Source: Streptomyces monashensis
GTDB lineage: Bacteria; Actinomycetota; Actinomycetes; Streptomycetales; Streptomycetaceae
DNA: 64,000 nt
Assembly (NCBI RefSeq): GCF_001866665.1
Contig: NZ_MLYO01000048.1
Span: 116,975-180,974, forward strand
Reading direction: 5' to 3'
The position numbers and the translations under genes were made by a program. The number at the start of each line of letters is the position of its first letter. The stretch's first letter is position 1. The notes beneath the pieces were generated by a model that saw nothing but the letters and a program-made list of their open reading frames with translations, was not told the DNA's origin and made no database searches. This document shows positions 22,587-31,968 of the stretch, piece by piece.

Positions 22587-24236
22587 TCAGAACCCCCTGG
22601 TCCGCTTCGCGGCCCTGCGCTTCCCGGCGGAGGGGATCCGCAGGAACAGCCGGGAGATCTCCGAGCCCAGGTTGACCCCGATGGCGATGGCCATGGCGAG
22701 TGACGCCGCCTTGGCCAGCGACACCAGCCCCTTGTCCACCTGGTTCTGGGCCATGCTGAGCAGCCCGAAGTACGTCGCCGAACCGGGCAGCAGCGGCCCG
22801 ATCGCCGCCGTCGTGTACGGCAGCGCCGACGCGAACCGGTAGCGGGACAGCAACTGCCCGAACAGGCCCACCAGCCCCGCCGCCACCGCCGTGGAGGCCA
22901 CCGGCGAGATGCCGCCGACGTAGTGCATCGCGCCGTACACCGACCACGCGACGCCGCCGTTGAGCGTCACCCAGAGCACGGTCGAACGTTCCTGCTGGAG
23001 CAGGACCGCGAAGGTCAGCGACAGCACCATGGACGCCGCGATCTGGATCAGCGGCCGTTGGTTGATCATCATCGCCGCGTCCGGGTTCAGCGTGCCGCCG
23101 ACCTTCACGCCGAAGTACAGGACGAGCAGCACGCCGGTGACGATGCCGACGAAGAAGTACATGACCTCCAGCAGGCGCGCGGAGGCGGTGATGTAGAAGC
23201 CGGTCAGGCCGTCCTGCACGCCCGCCACCAGCGCCCGCCCGGGCAGCAGCGCGAACAGCCCGCCGGTGACCACGGCGGACGCCTTCACGTCGACGTCGGC
23301 CAGCGCGAACGCCACCCCGATCGCGGCTGGCGGCATCGCGGCGACCGTGAACTGGTAGAACTCCGGCAGTCCGCGCCCCGCGCACAGCCAGGCCAGCCGG
23401 TCGCCGAGCATCGCGCCGATGGCCGCCGCGACGAACACGATCAGGTCACCGCCGACGAGGATGGAGGCGGCACCGGCCAGCAGTCCGCCGGCGAGGGTCA
23501 GCACCCAGCCGGGGTAGGGGTGCCGGTTGCGGCGGATCTCCGCGAGGCGCCGGTAGGCCTCCTCCAGCGAGACGTGCGTCTCCGGGTCGGTCAGGTCGTC
23601 CACCAGCCGGAACACGGCCGCGAGCCGCGTGTAGTCGGTGCCCCGCCGCCGTACCGTCCGCGACGCCGTCACCGGGTCGTCCACCAGCGACGGCTGGTGC
23701 GAGATCGACAGCAGCGTGAAGGTGACGTTCGGCTCGCAGCGGTCCAGGCCGTAGGAGCGGCACACCGCGAACATCGCGGCCTCCACGTCCTCCGCGCCCT
23801 CCCCGCCCGCGAGCAGCAGCTCCCCGATGCGCAGCGTCAGGTCGAGCACGCGCGGAACCGCCGGGCCCTCCTCCTCGTGGCGCTGCACGGGCTCGGGCGC
23901 CGGCCGCTCGGCCACCGGCATGCGCAGCATGGTGCGCATGCGGTCCTGCCACGGCGCGTCCTTGACCAGGCTGACCGCCGGCATCCCGTAAGCCGGGGTG
24001 AACGCGCTCGGCGCGCTGTAGGCGCTCGGCAGGCTGAACGCCGACCCCTCGGGCTCCGCGCCCGGCGCCTGCGGCACGGCCAGCCCGTCCGGCACGGCGA
24101 ACTCGGACGTGGTCTCCGGTTCGACACCGCCCTCGGGCACCTCGATGCCCTTGGGAATGGCGAACTCGGACGTGATCTCCGGGTCGTACCGCGCCTCGTC
24201 CGACCGGGGCTTGCGGTCCTCCGCCTCCGTCACCAC
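22587..24236 (-). CDS. ThrE-like threonine/serine exporter family protein
   Basis: About 549 residues from GTG 24236 (GGGAG 6 nt upstream; the next codon is also GTG). The N-terminal 110 residues are Pro/Glu-rich and disordered, with repeated TSEFAVP. A DUF1212-type domain (VPRVLDLTLRIGELLLAGGEGAEDVEAAMFAVCRSYGLD) follows, then about ten membrane segments. This matches the ThrE architecture of Corynebacterium. The exporter role is by family; the substrate is unproved. It is downstream of ppa and converges with the DedA gene, with stops 5 bp apart. Confidence 0.88.
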   Translation of the reverse strand: MVTEAEDRKPRSDEARYDPEITSEFAIPKGIEVPEGGVEPETTSEFAVPDGLAVPQAPGAEPEGSAFSLPSAYSAPSAFTPAYGMPAVSLVKDAPWQDRMRTMLRMPVAERPAPEPVQRHEEEGPAVPRVLDLTLRIGELLLAGGEGAEDVEAAMFAVCRSYGLDRCEPNVTFTLLSISHQPSLVDDPVTASRTVRRRGTDYTRLAAVFRLVDDLTDPETHVSLEEAYRRLAEIRRNRHPYPGWVLTLAGGLLAGAASILVGGDLIVFVAAAIGAMLGDRLAWLCAGRGLPEFYQFTVAAMPPAAIGVAFALADVDVKASAVVTGGLFALLPGRALVAGVQDGLTGFYITASARLLEVMYFFVGIVTGVLLVLYFGVKVGGTLNPDAAMMINQRPLIQIAASMVLSLTFAVLLQQERSTVLWVTLNGGVAWSVYGAMHYVGGISPVASTAVAAGLVGLFGQLLSRYRFASALPYTTAAIGPLLPGSATYFGLLSMAQNQVDKGLVSLAKAASLAMAIAIGVNLGSEISRLFLRIPSAGKRRAAKRTRGF

Positions 24237-24302
24237 GCACCGCTCCCTGAACGTCACCCTCCTGCAGACCTCAGTATGCGCATGCCTGCGCGGCGGGAAC
24301 AC

Positions 24303-24336
24303 AAACGGGCCGCACGCGTGCGCGTGCGGCCCGTTT
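24303..24336 (-). terminator. Strong hairpin terminator after ppa
   Basis: AAACGGGCCGCACGCG (24303-24318) pairs with CGCGTGCGGCCCGTTT (24321-24336). On the minus strand the stem ends in GTTTGTGTT, a modest U-rich tail. It separates ppa from the ThrE-like gene. Confidence 0.8.
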
Positions 24337-24354
24337 CAGCGGGACGGATCCGGC

Positions 24355-24846
24355 TCAGTGGCCGCCCGTCTCCTTGAAGCGCTTGTACGACCGCTCGATC
24401 TCCGCCTCGGCGTCCGTGCGGCCCACCCAGTTGGCGCCCTCGACGGACTTGCCGGGCTCCAGGTCCTTGTAGACCTCGAAGAAGTGCTGGATCTCCAGGC
24501 GGTCGAACTCCGACACGTGGTGGATGTCGCGCAGGTGCTCCACACGCGGGTCGGTGGCCGGGACGCACAGCAGCTTGTCGTCGCCGCCCGCCTCGTCCGT
24601 CATCCGGAACATGCCGATCGCGCGGCACTTGATCAGGCAGCCCGGGAAGGTCGGCTCGTCCAGGATGACCAGCGCGTCCAGCGGGTCGCCGTCCTCGCCG
24701 AGGGTGTTCTCGACGAAGCCGTAGTCGGTCGGGTAGGCGGTCGAGGTGAAGAGGCGACGGTCCAGGCGGATCCGACCGGTCTCGTGGTCCACCTCGTACT
24801 TGTTGCGCGAACCCTTCGGGATCTCGATCGTGACGTCGAACTCCAC
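24355..24846 (-). CDS. ppa: Inorganic pyrophosphatase (family I)
   Basis: A 163-residue cytoplasmic enzyme hydrolysing pyrophosphate. Family I residues are present: VEFDVTIEIPKGSRNKYEVDHETG, the DYGFVENTLGEDGDPLDALV metal site and the C-terminal KDLEPGKSVEGANWVGR. I chose GTG 24846 (VEFDVT) because GGAGG lies 8 nt upstream and it fits the family length. An ATG at 24861 would add five residues. Confidence 0.96.
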   Translation of the reverse strand: MEFDVTIEIPKGSRNKYEVDHETGRIRLDRRLFTSTAYPTDYGFVENTLGEDGDPLDALVILDEPTFPGCLIKCRAIGMFRMTDEAGGDDKLLCVPATDPRVEHLRDIHHVSEFDRLEIQHFFEVYKDLEPGKSVEGANWVGRTDAEAEIERSYKRFKETGGH

Positions 24847-24925
24847 CGGTGGCTCCTCCATGATCAGCACATAGTTCTGGTGGTTAAGTGTCCCTCACGC
24901 ACGTGTGTGATCGCGAAAGGGGCTG

Positions 24926-26527
24926 GTGGTCGTGCCGGAGCCGAGGCCGTGGCGGGCCGCAGGACCGCAGATGGAGCGGATTGCGAACGCCGTACGACCG
25001 CGTCTGGCGCGGGCCGTCGCAGCCGTACGGCCGCGGGCCGCGCGGCTGACCCGGGCCCTTGCCTCCCGGTCCCCGCACCTCCCCCGTCCGCGGGCCGTCA
25101 GGACCTGGCAGTACACCGCGGGCGCCGCCACCGTCGGCCTCGCACTCGCCGCCGGCGTGGTGACGGTGTCCGGCCCCTGGGACGCCAACGGTCAGCGTAC
25201 GGCCGAGCGGGACAGAGCGATCGCTCTCGAACGCTCAGGTGGCGCAGATCACGGCGGTTCCGGCGCGGCCGCCGGGGCGCCGCGGCCCGCGCCGAGCGCC
25301 GCGCCCGTCCTGGTGGGCCTGGACGCCGTGACGCAGGCCGTCGGCACCAAGCAGGCCGCCCCGGGTGGAAAGCCCCTCCCGGACGTCCTCGGGCCCCTTC
25401 TGGGCGCTCCCGCGCTCGGCGACAGCCACGCGGCGTCCGTCGTCGACGTCACCACCGGCAAGCGCCTGTACGGCAGCGCCGACACCACGGCCCTCACGCC
25501 CGCCTCCACCACCAAGATCGCCACCGCGGTCGCCGCCCTGTCCGCCCTCGGCCCCGACCACCGTTTCACCACCCGCGCGGCCTTCGAGCCCGACACCGGC
25601 GAGCTCGTCCTGGTCGGCGGCGGCGACCCCACGCTGACCGCCCACAAGGAGGCCGACACCTGGGCGAGCCTGCGGCAGCTCGCGGCCGACACCGCCCAGG
25701 CGCTGCACAAGCGCGGCATCCGCAAGGTCACGCTCTCCTACGACACGACCCTGTTCACCGGCCCCGCCCTGCACCCCATCGGCGTCAACGACAACCTCGC
25801 CCCGGTCAGCGCCCTGACCGCCGACGAGGGCCGCACCGACGACTCCGCCGACGGCCCGGCACCCCGGGTGAGCGACCCGGCGAAGGACGCGGCGGCCAAG
25901 TTCGCGGCCTACCTGAAGTCCGCGGGCGTCACGACCACGCCCCCCGGCCCCTCGAAGGCCTCCACACGCGCGCAGACCCTCGCCACGGTCTCCTCGCCCC
26001 CCTTGGCCGACATCGTCGAGCGGATGCTGACCAACAGCGACAACGACATCGCCGAGACCCTGGCCCGCCAGACGGCGCTCGCGAGCGGTCGGCCGGGCAG
26101 CTTCGACGGCGGTGCCGAGGCGATCTCCGCGCGGCTGACGAAGCTGGGCCTGCCGATGGCCGGTGCGTCCTTCCACGACGGCAGCGGCCTCAACCGCGAC
26201 GACCGGCTCACCCCCGACCTGCTCACCGGCCTGCTGGTCACGGCCGGCGACCCGGCCCGCCCCGGCCTGCGCCCCGTCCTCACCGGCCTGCCCATCGCCG
26301 GCTTCACCGGCACCCTGACCAGCCGTTACGCCGATGGCGCCGCCGGCGTCGTACGCGCCAAGACCGGCACCCTGACCGGCGTCAACACCCTGGCCGGCAC
26401 GGTCGTCGACGCCGACGGCCGCCTCCTGGCCTTCGCCTTCATGGCCTCCGGCACGACGAACCCCGACGAGGCCCAGTCGGCCCTCGACCGGACGGCCACC
26501 GCGCTGGCGGGGTGCGGATGCAGCTAG
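24926..26527 (+). CDS. dacB: D-alanyl-D-alanine carboxypeptidase/endopeptidase (PBP4 type, S13)
   Basis: About 533 residues. GTG 24926 and GTG 24932 are both possible; AAAGGGG is better spaced for the latter. A basic N-terminus precedes a membrane segment near residues 65-87. The S13 triad is visible: STTK (SxxK, in TPASTTKIATAV), SDN (SxN, in LTNSDNDIAE) and KTG (in RAKTGTLTG). It acts on peptidoglycan at the outer face of the membrane. The C-terminus ends GCGCS. It is divergent from ppa. Confidence 0.93.
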   Translation: MVVPEPRPWRAAGPQMERIANAVRPRLARAVAAVRPRAARLTRALASRSPHLPRPRAVRTWQYTAGAATVGLALAAGVVTVSGPWDANGQRTAERDRAIALERSGGADHGGSGAAAGAPRPAPSAAPVLVGLDAVTQAVGTKQAAPGGKPLPDVLGPLLGAPALGDSHAASVVDVTTGKRLYGSADTTALTPASTTKIATAVAALSALGPDHRFTTRAAFEPDTGELVLVGGGDPTLTAHKEADTWASLRQLAADTAQALHKRGIRKVTLSYDTTLFTGPALHPIGVNDNLAPVSALTADEGRTDDSADGPAPRVSDPAKDAAAKFAAYLKSAGVTTTPPGPSKASTRAQTLATVSSPPLADIVERMLTNSDNDIAETLARQTALASGRPGSFDGGAEAISARLTKLGLPMAGASFHDGSGLNRDDRLTPDLLTGLLVTAGDPARPGLRPVLTGLPIAGFTGTLTSRYADGAAGVVRAKTGTLTGVNTLAGTVVDADGRLLAFAFMASGTTNPDEAQSALDRTATALAGCGCS

Positions 26528-26587
26528 CCACGCGCGCGTGCTGCGCGTTCACACAGCGGGCCACGCGCGTGTGCTGCGCGTTCACAC
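26527..26587 (+). repeat. Imperfect 28-bp direct repeat, period 33
   Basis: Copies at 26527-26554 and 26560-26587 differ at one base. Core: GTGCTGCGCGTTCACAC. They lie between the dacB stop and the metalloprotease start (26628). Confidence 0.75.
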
Positions 26588-26627
26588 GGCCTGCCCGAAG
26601 TGGGAACGCTCACGTACGGTTGACGGC

Positions 26628-27761
26628 ATGACTGGCTTCGGTGGCACCACATCTCCCGGGATGGTCGACTGGAACCTCGCGGTGGCGACCGCGACACGGC
26701 TCGTGCGACCGGGCCCCGACGTCAGCCGCGACGAGGCACGCACCGTCGTCGCGGAGCTGCGACGGCACGCGAAGGCCTCGGAGGAGCACGTCCGGGGGTT
26801 CACCCGGATGGGCACCGGCGAGATCCACGACACGCCGGTCCTCGTCGTCGACCGCCCCGGCTGGGTCCGGGCCAACGTCGCCGGCTTCCGCGAGATCCTC
26901 AAACCACTCCTGGAGAAGATGCAGGAGCGGCGCTCCGGGACCCCCGGCAACGCGGTCCTCGGCGCCGTCGGCGGCAAGGTCACCGGGGTCGAACTGGGCA
27001 TGCTGCTGTCGTTCCTGTCCTCCCGGGTCCTCGGCCAGTACGAGACCTTCGCCCCGGCCACCCGCGAGCTGCCGGCAGGCGAGAACGGCGGCGGCCGGCT
27101 CCTGCTCGTCGCGCCCAACATCGTCCACGTCGAGCGCGAACTCGACGTCGAACCACACGACTTCCGCCTGTGGGTGTGTCTGCACGAGGAGACCCACCGC
27201 ACGCAGTTCACCGCCGTGCCCTGGCTGCGCGACCACCTGGAGGGCGAAATCCAGTCGTTCTTGGCGGAGACCGACGTCGACCCCATGACGTTCCTGGAGC
27301 GCATCCGCGAGGCCGCCCAGTCCCTGGCGGGAGGCCGCCCCGAGGGCGAGGAGGACGACGGCGGCCGCTCCTTCGTCGAGCTGGTGCAGACCCCCGCCCA
27401 GCGCGAGATCCTCGGCCGCCTCACCGCCGTGATGTCCCTGCTGGAGGGCCACGCCGACTTCGTCATGGACGGCGTCGGACCGAGCGTCGTACCGTCCGTG
27501 GCCGAGATCCGCGAGAAGTTCCAGCAGCGCCGCGCCAAGGGCGCCTCCCGGCTGGATCTCGCACTGCGCAAGCTGCTGGGTCTGGATGCCAAACTGAGGC
27601 AGTACCGGGACGGCGAACGGTTCGTGCGGGCCGTCGTCGAGCAGGTCGGCACCGACGGCTTCAACCGGGTGTGGACCTCGCCCAACACCCTTCCCACCAA
27701 GGCCGAGATCGCCAAACCGGCGGACTGGGTCGCGCGGGTGCACCGCAAGGCCGAGTCGTGA
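26628..27761 (+). CDS. Zinc-dependent metalloprotease-like protein (DUF2342 / F420-associated)
   Basis: A 377-residue protein from ATG 26628. The zinc motif is HEETH (LWVCLHEETHRTQFTAVPWLRDHL), an HExxH variant, with a downstream helix LEGHADFVMD that could supply the third ligand. It matches an actinobacterial family (DUF2342), sometimes annotated as coenzyme F420 biosynthesis-associated. It sits between dacB and tilS in a conserved actinobacterial order. Substrate unknown; no F420 gene is seen here. Confidence 0.82.
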   Translation: MTGFGGTTSPGMVDWNLAVATATRLVRPGPDVSRDEARTVVAELRRHAKASEEHVRGFTRMGTGEIHDTPVLVVDRPGWVRANVAGFREILKPLLEKMQERRSGTPGNAVLGAVGGKVTGVELGMLLSFLSSRVLGQYETFAPATRELPAGENGGGRLLLVAPNIVHVERELDVEPHDFRLWVCLHEETHRTQFTAVPWLRDHLEGEIQSFLAETDVDPMTFLERIREAAQSLAGGRPEGEEDDGGRSFVELVQTPAQREILGRLTAVMSLLEGHADFVMDGVGPSVVPSVAEIREKFQQRRAKGASRLDLALRKLLGLDAKLRQYRDGERFVRAVVEQVGTDGFNRVWTSPNTLPTKAEIAKPADWVARVHRKAES

Positions 27762-27953
27762 ACGCGCCGGCCGCGTCGTGAATCGAATTCGGCCTGCGGC
27801 AGGCGAACGCCCCTCCAATCACCCGTCCGAGGGACCGTGAGCCTTGCGTAGGCGTGCAATGCTCGGGGAACCTCCCGGTTCTGTCACCATCTACACACTC
27901 TGAGTGACTGAGCTCGGATCCACCCCCCGACAACTTCATGAAGGGAACCGACC

Positions 27954-28982
27954 ATGGGTCCCCATCCTGCGGTCGCAGCGATACGCCTGGCGGTCCGCCG
28001 CGTCCTCCACGACATCCTCAATGACCACACCTCGGGCGAGATCCCGGGCCGGACGGCCGAGCGGCCCCCCTCCCCGCTCGTCCTCGTCGCGTGCTCCGGC
28101 GGTGCCGACTCCATGGCCCTCGCCTCCGCGCTCGCCTTCGAAGCGCCCCGCCTCGGCATCCGCGCCGGCGGTGTCACCGTCGACCACGGTCTCCAGGCGG
28201 GCTCCGACCTCCGCGCCGACGAGGTCGCCCTGCGCCTGCGGGGTCTCGGCCTCGATCCGGTCGAGTCGGTCGCCGTGACCGTCGGCCGCCAGGGCGGGCC
28301 CGAAGCCGCCGCGCGTGACGCCCGCTACGCCGCCCTCGACGCCGTCTCCGAACGCCACGGCGCCACCGCGATCCTGCTCGGCCACACCCGCGACGACCAG
28401 GCCGAGACCGTCCTGCTCGGCCTCGCCCGCGGCTCCGGCATCCGCTCCCTGTCCGGCATGGCCGCGGTCTCGGGGGCCGGCGGCCGTTACCGGCGCCCCT
28501 TCCTCCAGCTCGACCGGCAGACCGCCCGCAAGGCCTGCATGGTCCAGTCGCTGCCCGTTTGGGACGATCCTCACAATGCCGACCCGGCCTACACCCGCTC
28601 CCGGCTGCGGCACGAGGGTCTGCCCGCGCTGGAGAAGGCCCTCGGCAAGGGCGTCGTGGAGGCACTCGCCCGCACCGCCCAGCTCTCCCGCGACGACGCC
28701 GACGCCCTCGACAGCTGGGCCCGCCAGGCCGAGGGCTCCGTACGGGACGGCTCCGGCCTGCTGGAATGCGCCAAGCTGTACGCCCTGCCGCCCGCCGTGC
28801 GCCGCCGCATCCTGCGCCGCGCGGCCATCGACGCCGGAGCTCCGGCCGGTGCGCTGTTCGCCCGTCACATCGAGGAAGTCGACCGCCTGATCACCGGCTG
28901 GCGAGGCCAGGGAGCCATCAATCTCCCGGGCAAAGTCGTCGCCCAGCGACAGGGTGGCAGACTGGTGATTCGGCAAGGCTGA
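27954..28982 (+). CDS. tilS: tRNA(Ile)-lysidine synthetase
   Basis: 342 residues. The PP-loop SGGADS lies at residues 48-53 and binds ATP. TVDHGLQAGS and ILLGHTRDDQAETVLLGLARGSG are the other N-type ATPase signatures. The enzyme modifies C34 of the AUA-decoding tRNA-Ile to lysidine. It lacks the long C-terminal domains of E. coli TilS, as usual in actinobacteria. It lies upstream of hpt, with ftsH following, a widely conserved bacterial order. Confidence 0.95.
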   Translation: MGPHPAVAAIRLAVRRVLHDILNDHTSGEIPGRTAERPPSPLVLVACSGGADSMALASALAFEAPRLGIRAGGVTVDHGLQAGSDLRADEVALRLRGLGLDPVESVAVTVGRQGGPEAAARDARYAALDAVSERHGATAILLGHTRDDQAETVLLGLARGSGIRSLSGMAAVSGAGGRYRRPFLQLDRQTARKACMVQSLPVWDDPHNADPAYTRSRLRHEGLPALEKALGKGVVEALARTAQLSRDDADALDSWARQAEGSVRDGSGLLECAKLYALPPAVRRRILRRAAIDAGAPAGALFARHIEEVDRLITGWRGQGAINLPGKVVAQRQGGRLVIRQG

Positions 28983-29058
28983 ATCCCGACACCCGGCGGA
29001 GCGATCCTCCGGTGGTCCGGGCGGCCGGCCGCCGGGAAGTGCGGGACGACCGAAAGTG

Positions 29059-29619
29059 ATGCGGGTGGACGCGAAAGACATGGGTGCCGACCTCGAGAAG
29101 GTGCTCATCACCAAGGAAGAGATCGACGCGAAGCTGGCGGAGCTGGCCGCGAAGATCGACGCGGAGTACGCGGGCAAGGACCTGCTCATCGTCGGCGTCC
29201 TCAAGGGCGCGGTGATGGTCATGGCGGACCTCGCCCGGGCGCTGTCCACCCCCCTCACCATGGACTGGATGGCCGTGTCCTCCTACGGCGCGGGCACCCA
29301 GTCCTCCGGTGTCGTGCGGATCCTCAAGGACCTCGACACCGACATCAAGGGCCGGCACGTCCTGATCGTCGAGGACATCATCGACTCCGGGCTGACCCTG
29401 TCCTGGCTGATCAACAACCTCGGCTCGCGCGAGCCCGCCTCGCTGAAGGTGTGCACGCTGCTGCGCAAGCCCGACGCCGCGAAGGTCGCGATCGACGTCG
29501 AGTGGGTCGGCTTCGACATCCCGAACGAGTTCGTCGTCGGCTACGGCCTCGACTACGCCGAGAAGTACCGCAACCTTCCGTTCGTCGGTACGCTCGCGCC
29601 CCACGTCTACGGCGGCTGA
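29059..29619 (+). CDS. hpt: Hypoxanthine phosphoribosyltransferase
   Basis: 186 residues. The PRPP-binding loop is HVLIVEDIIDSGLTLSWL. Other family blocks are LLIVGVLKGAVMVMADLARAL and FVVGYGLDYAEKYRNLPFVG. It salvages hypoxanthine and guanine to IMP and GMP. A GTG immediately precedes the ATG (29056) and is the alternative start. It is 76 bp after tilS and probably cotranscribed with it. Confidence 0.95.
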   Translation: MRVDAKDMGADLEKVLITKEEIDAKLAELAAKIDAEYAGKDLLIVGVLKGAVMVMADLARALSTPLTMDWMAVSSYGAGTQSSGVVRILKDLDTDIKGRHVLIVEDIIDSGLTLSWLINNLGSREPASLKVCTLLRKPDAAKVAIDVEWVGFDIPNEFVVGYGLDYAEKYRNLPFVGTLAPHVYGG

Positions 29620-29649
29620 GCCAGTCGGCTCAGCCCTTGTAGGACGATC

Positions 29650-29676
29650 GGGAACCCCGGCGGGTTCCAGGCCGTT
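29650..29676 (+). promoter_or_regulatory. Sigma-R-like promoter match upstream of ftsH
   Basis: GGGAAC (29650-29655), N18, GTT (29674-29676) matches the SigR/SigH-type pattern GGGAAY-N18-GTT. The same bases form a 7-bp hairpin (GGAACCC-CGGC-GGGTTCC), so it could instead be a weak hpt terminator. Confidence 0.4.
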
Positions 29677-29813
29677 GAAGCAGCAGAGACGGGTTTCCCA
29701 GCCGTCGAAGCGACTTCGTGCGACTTCGGGCAAGCATGCTGGGGTACCGTCAGAAGAACTGTCTTATCAAACTCACTATGGCAGGAGGGACGGGGCGGCA
29801 CCGCTCCGTATGG

Positions 29814-31856
29814 ATGGACGTGAAGCGATACTTCCGTGGGCCGGTCATGTGGATCGTGCTGGCCGTCCTTGCCGTGGTCGTGTTGATGCAGGTCGTCGGC
29901 TCGTCCGGCGGCTACAAGACGGTGGACACCGGCCAGGTCGTTGCAGCGATCAACGCCAACAAGGTCCAGTCAGCCAAGATCACCACTGGTGACGAGCAGA
30001 CCATCAAGGTCACCCTCAAGGACGGCCAGAAGGTCGACGGCAGCTCGAAGATCCAGGCGAGCTACATCGGCGACCAGCAGGGCACCCAGCTGGCCAGCAA
30101 CCTTCAGACCAAGTACGAGAGCAAGCAGATCCCGGACGGCTACACGGTGTCGCCGTCCAAGCAGAACCCGTTCGTCGGCGTCCTGCTCTCCCTGCTGCCC
30201 TTCGTCCTGATCGTGGTCGTCTTCCTGTTCCTGATGAATCAGATGCAGGGCGGCGGCTCGCGGGTCATGAACTTCGGCAAGTCCAAGGCCAAGCTCATCA
30301 CCAAGGACACCCCGAAGACGACGTTCGCCGACGTCGCGGGCTGCGACGAGGCCGTCGAGGAGCTCCACGAGATCAAGGAGTTCCTGCAGGAGCCGGCCAA
30401 GTTCCAGGCCGTCGGCGCCAAGATCCCCAAGGGCGTGCTGCTCTACGGCCGCCCGGGTACCGGCAAGACGCTGCTCGCGCGCGCCGTCGCCGGCGAGGCG
30501 GGCGTGCCGTTCTACTCGATCTCCGGTTCCGACTTCGTCGAGATGTTCGTCGGTGTCGGTGCCTCCCGTGTCCGTGACCTGTTCGAGCAGGCCAAGGCGA
30601 ACGCCCCGGCGATCGTCTTCGTCGACGAGATCGACGCGGTCGGCCGCCACCGCGGCGCCGGCCTCGGCGGTGGCCACGACGAGCGCGAGCAGACGCTGAA
30701 CCAGCTGCTCGTCGAGATGGACGGCTTCGACGTCAAGGGCGGCGTCATCCTGATCGCCGCCACCAACCGGCCCGACATCCTGGACCCGGCGCTACTGCGC
30801 CCCGGCCGCTTCGACCGGCAGATCGCGGTCGACCCGCCGGACCTCCAGGGCCGTCTGGAGATCCTCAAGGTCCACCAGAAGGGCAAGCCGGTCGCGCCCG
30901 ACGTCGACCTGTCCGCCGTCGCCCGCCGCACCCCGGGCATGACCGGTGCCGACCTCGCGAACGTGCTGAACGAGGCCGCGCTGCTCACCGCCCGCGGCGA
31001 TCAGAAGCTGATCGACAACAAGGCGCTGGACGAGGCGATCGACCGCGTGGTCGCGGGCCCGCAGAAGCGGACCCGGATCATGTCGGACAAGGAGAAGAAG
31101 ATCACCGCGTACCACGAGGGCGGTCACGCCCTGGTCGCGGCGGCCTCGCCGAACTCCGACCCGGTCCACAAGATCACGATCCTGTCCCGCGGCCGCGCCC
31201 TCGGTTACACGATGGTCCTGCCCGACGAGGACAAGTACTCGACCACGCGCAACGAGATGCTGGACCAGCTCGGCTACATGCTGGGTGGTCGCGCGGCCGA
31301 GGAGCTGGTCTTCCACGACCCGACCACCGGTGCCGCGAACGACATCGAGAAGGCCACCAACCTGGCCCGCGCGATGGTCACGCAGTACGGCATGACCGAG
31401 CGGCTCGGCGCCATCAAGTTCGGCGGAGACAACAGCGAGCCCTTCCTCGGCCGTGAGATGGCTCACCAGCGCGACTACTCGGAAGAGGTCGCCGCGCTGG
31501 TCGACGAAGAGGTCAAGAAGCTCATCGAGAACGCGCACAACGAGGCCTGGGAGATCCTGGTCGAGAACCGCGACGTGCTCGACCAGCTCGTCCTTCACCT
31601 GCTGGAGAAGGAGACCCTGGGCAAGGAGGAGATCGCCGAGATCTTCGCCCCGATCGTCAAGCGCCCGCCGCGGCCCGCGTGGACCGGTTCCTCGCGCCGT
31701 ACCCCGTCCACCCGCCCGCCGGTGCTCTCCCCGAAGGAGCTGGCACTGACCAACGGTGCGAACGGCTCGACGGCCTCGATCAGCACGGTCAAGTCCACCG
31801 CGTCGGAGTCCGCTCCGGTGGCGGACCAGGCCCCGGAGGACCGCTCCGAGAGCTGA
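29814..31856 (+). CDS. ftsH: ATP-dependent zinc metalloprotease FtsH
   Basis: 680 residues from ATG 29814 (MDVKRYFRGPVMW). TM segments lie near 11-28 and 121-141 with an extracytoplasmic domain between. The AAA+ domain has Walker A GRPGTGKT (212-219) and Walker B IVFVDEID (D271, E272). The zinc motif is HEGGH (434-438). It degrades membrane and cytosolic proteins. Odd point: the near-universal GPPGTGKT reads GRPGTGKT (Arg213). The tail after residue about 620 is Ser/Thr/Pro rich. An upstream in-frame ATG (29778) would add 12 residues. Confidence 0.96.
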   Translation: MDVKRYFRGPVMWIVLAVLAVVVLMQVVGSSGGYKTVDTGQVVAAINANKVQSAKITTGDEQTIKVTLKDGQKVDGSSKIQASYIGDQQGTQLASNLQTKYESKQIPDGYTVSPSKQNPFVGVLLSLLPFVLIVVVFLFLMNQMQGGGSRVMNFGKSKAKLITKDTPKTTFADVAGCDEAVEELHEIKEFLQEPAKFQAVGAKIPKGVLLYGRPGTGKTLLARAVAGEAGVPFYSISGSDFVEMFVGVGASRVRDLFEQAKANAPAIVFVDEIDAVGRHRGAGLGGGHDEREQTLNQLLVEMDGFDVKGGVILIAATNRPDILDPALLRPGRFDRQIAVDPPDLQGRLEILKVHQKGKPVAPDVDLSAVARRTPGMTGADLANVLNEAALLTARGDQKLIDNKALDEAIDRVVAGPQKRTRIMSDKEKKITAYHEGGHALVAAASPNSDPVHKITILSRGRALGYTMVLPDEDKYSTTRNEMLDQLGYMLGGRAAEELVFHDPTTGAANDIEKATNLARAMVTQYGMTERLGAIKFGGDNSEPFLGREMAHQRDYSEEVAALVDEEVKKLIENAHNEAWEILVENRDVLDQLVLHLLEKETLGKEEIAEIFAPIVKRPPRPAWTGSSRRTPSTRPPVLSPKELALTNGANGSTASISTVKSTASESAPVADQAPEDRSES

Positions 31857-31887
31857 GCACGTTTCGGCCAACCGGCCCGGAATGCAC

Positions 31888-31929
31888 GCCGCGCCCCCCA
31901 GGGTTCTAGCCTGGGGGGCGCGGCATTTT
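31888..31929 (+). terminator. Rho-independent terminator after ftsH
   Basis: A perfect 15-bp stem GCCGCGCCCCCCAGG (31888-31902) / CCTGGGGGGCGCGGC (31910-31924), 7-nt loop, followed by ATTTTCC. Confidence 0.85.
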
Positions 31930-31968
31930 CCGTATGCGCGCATGTGGACGACAGGAACGAGGCACCAG

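Noticed and set aside
31888..31924. The ftsH-folE hairpin as a riboswitch or mobile repeat
   Set aside because: Simple perfect stem-loop with U-rich tail; an ordinary terminator explains it.
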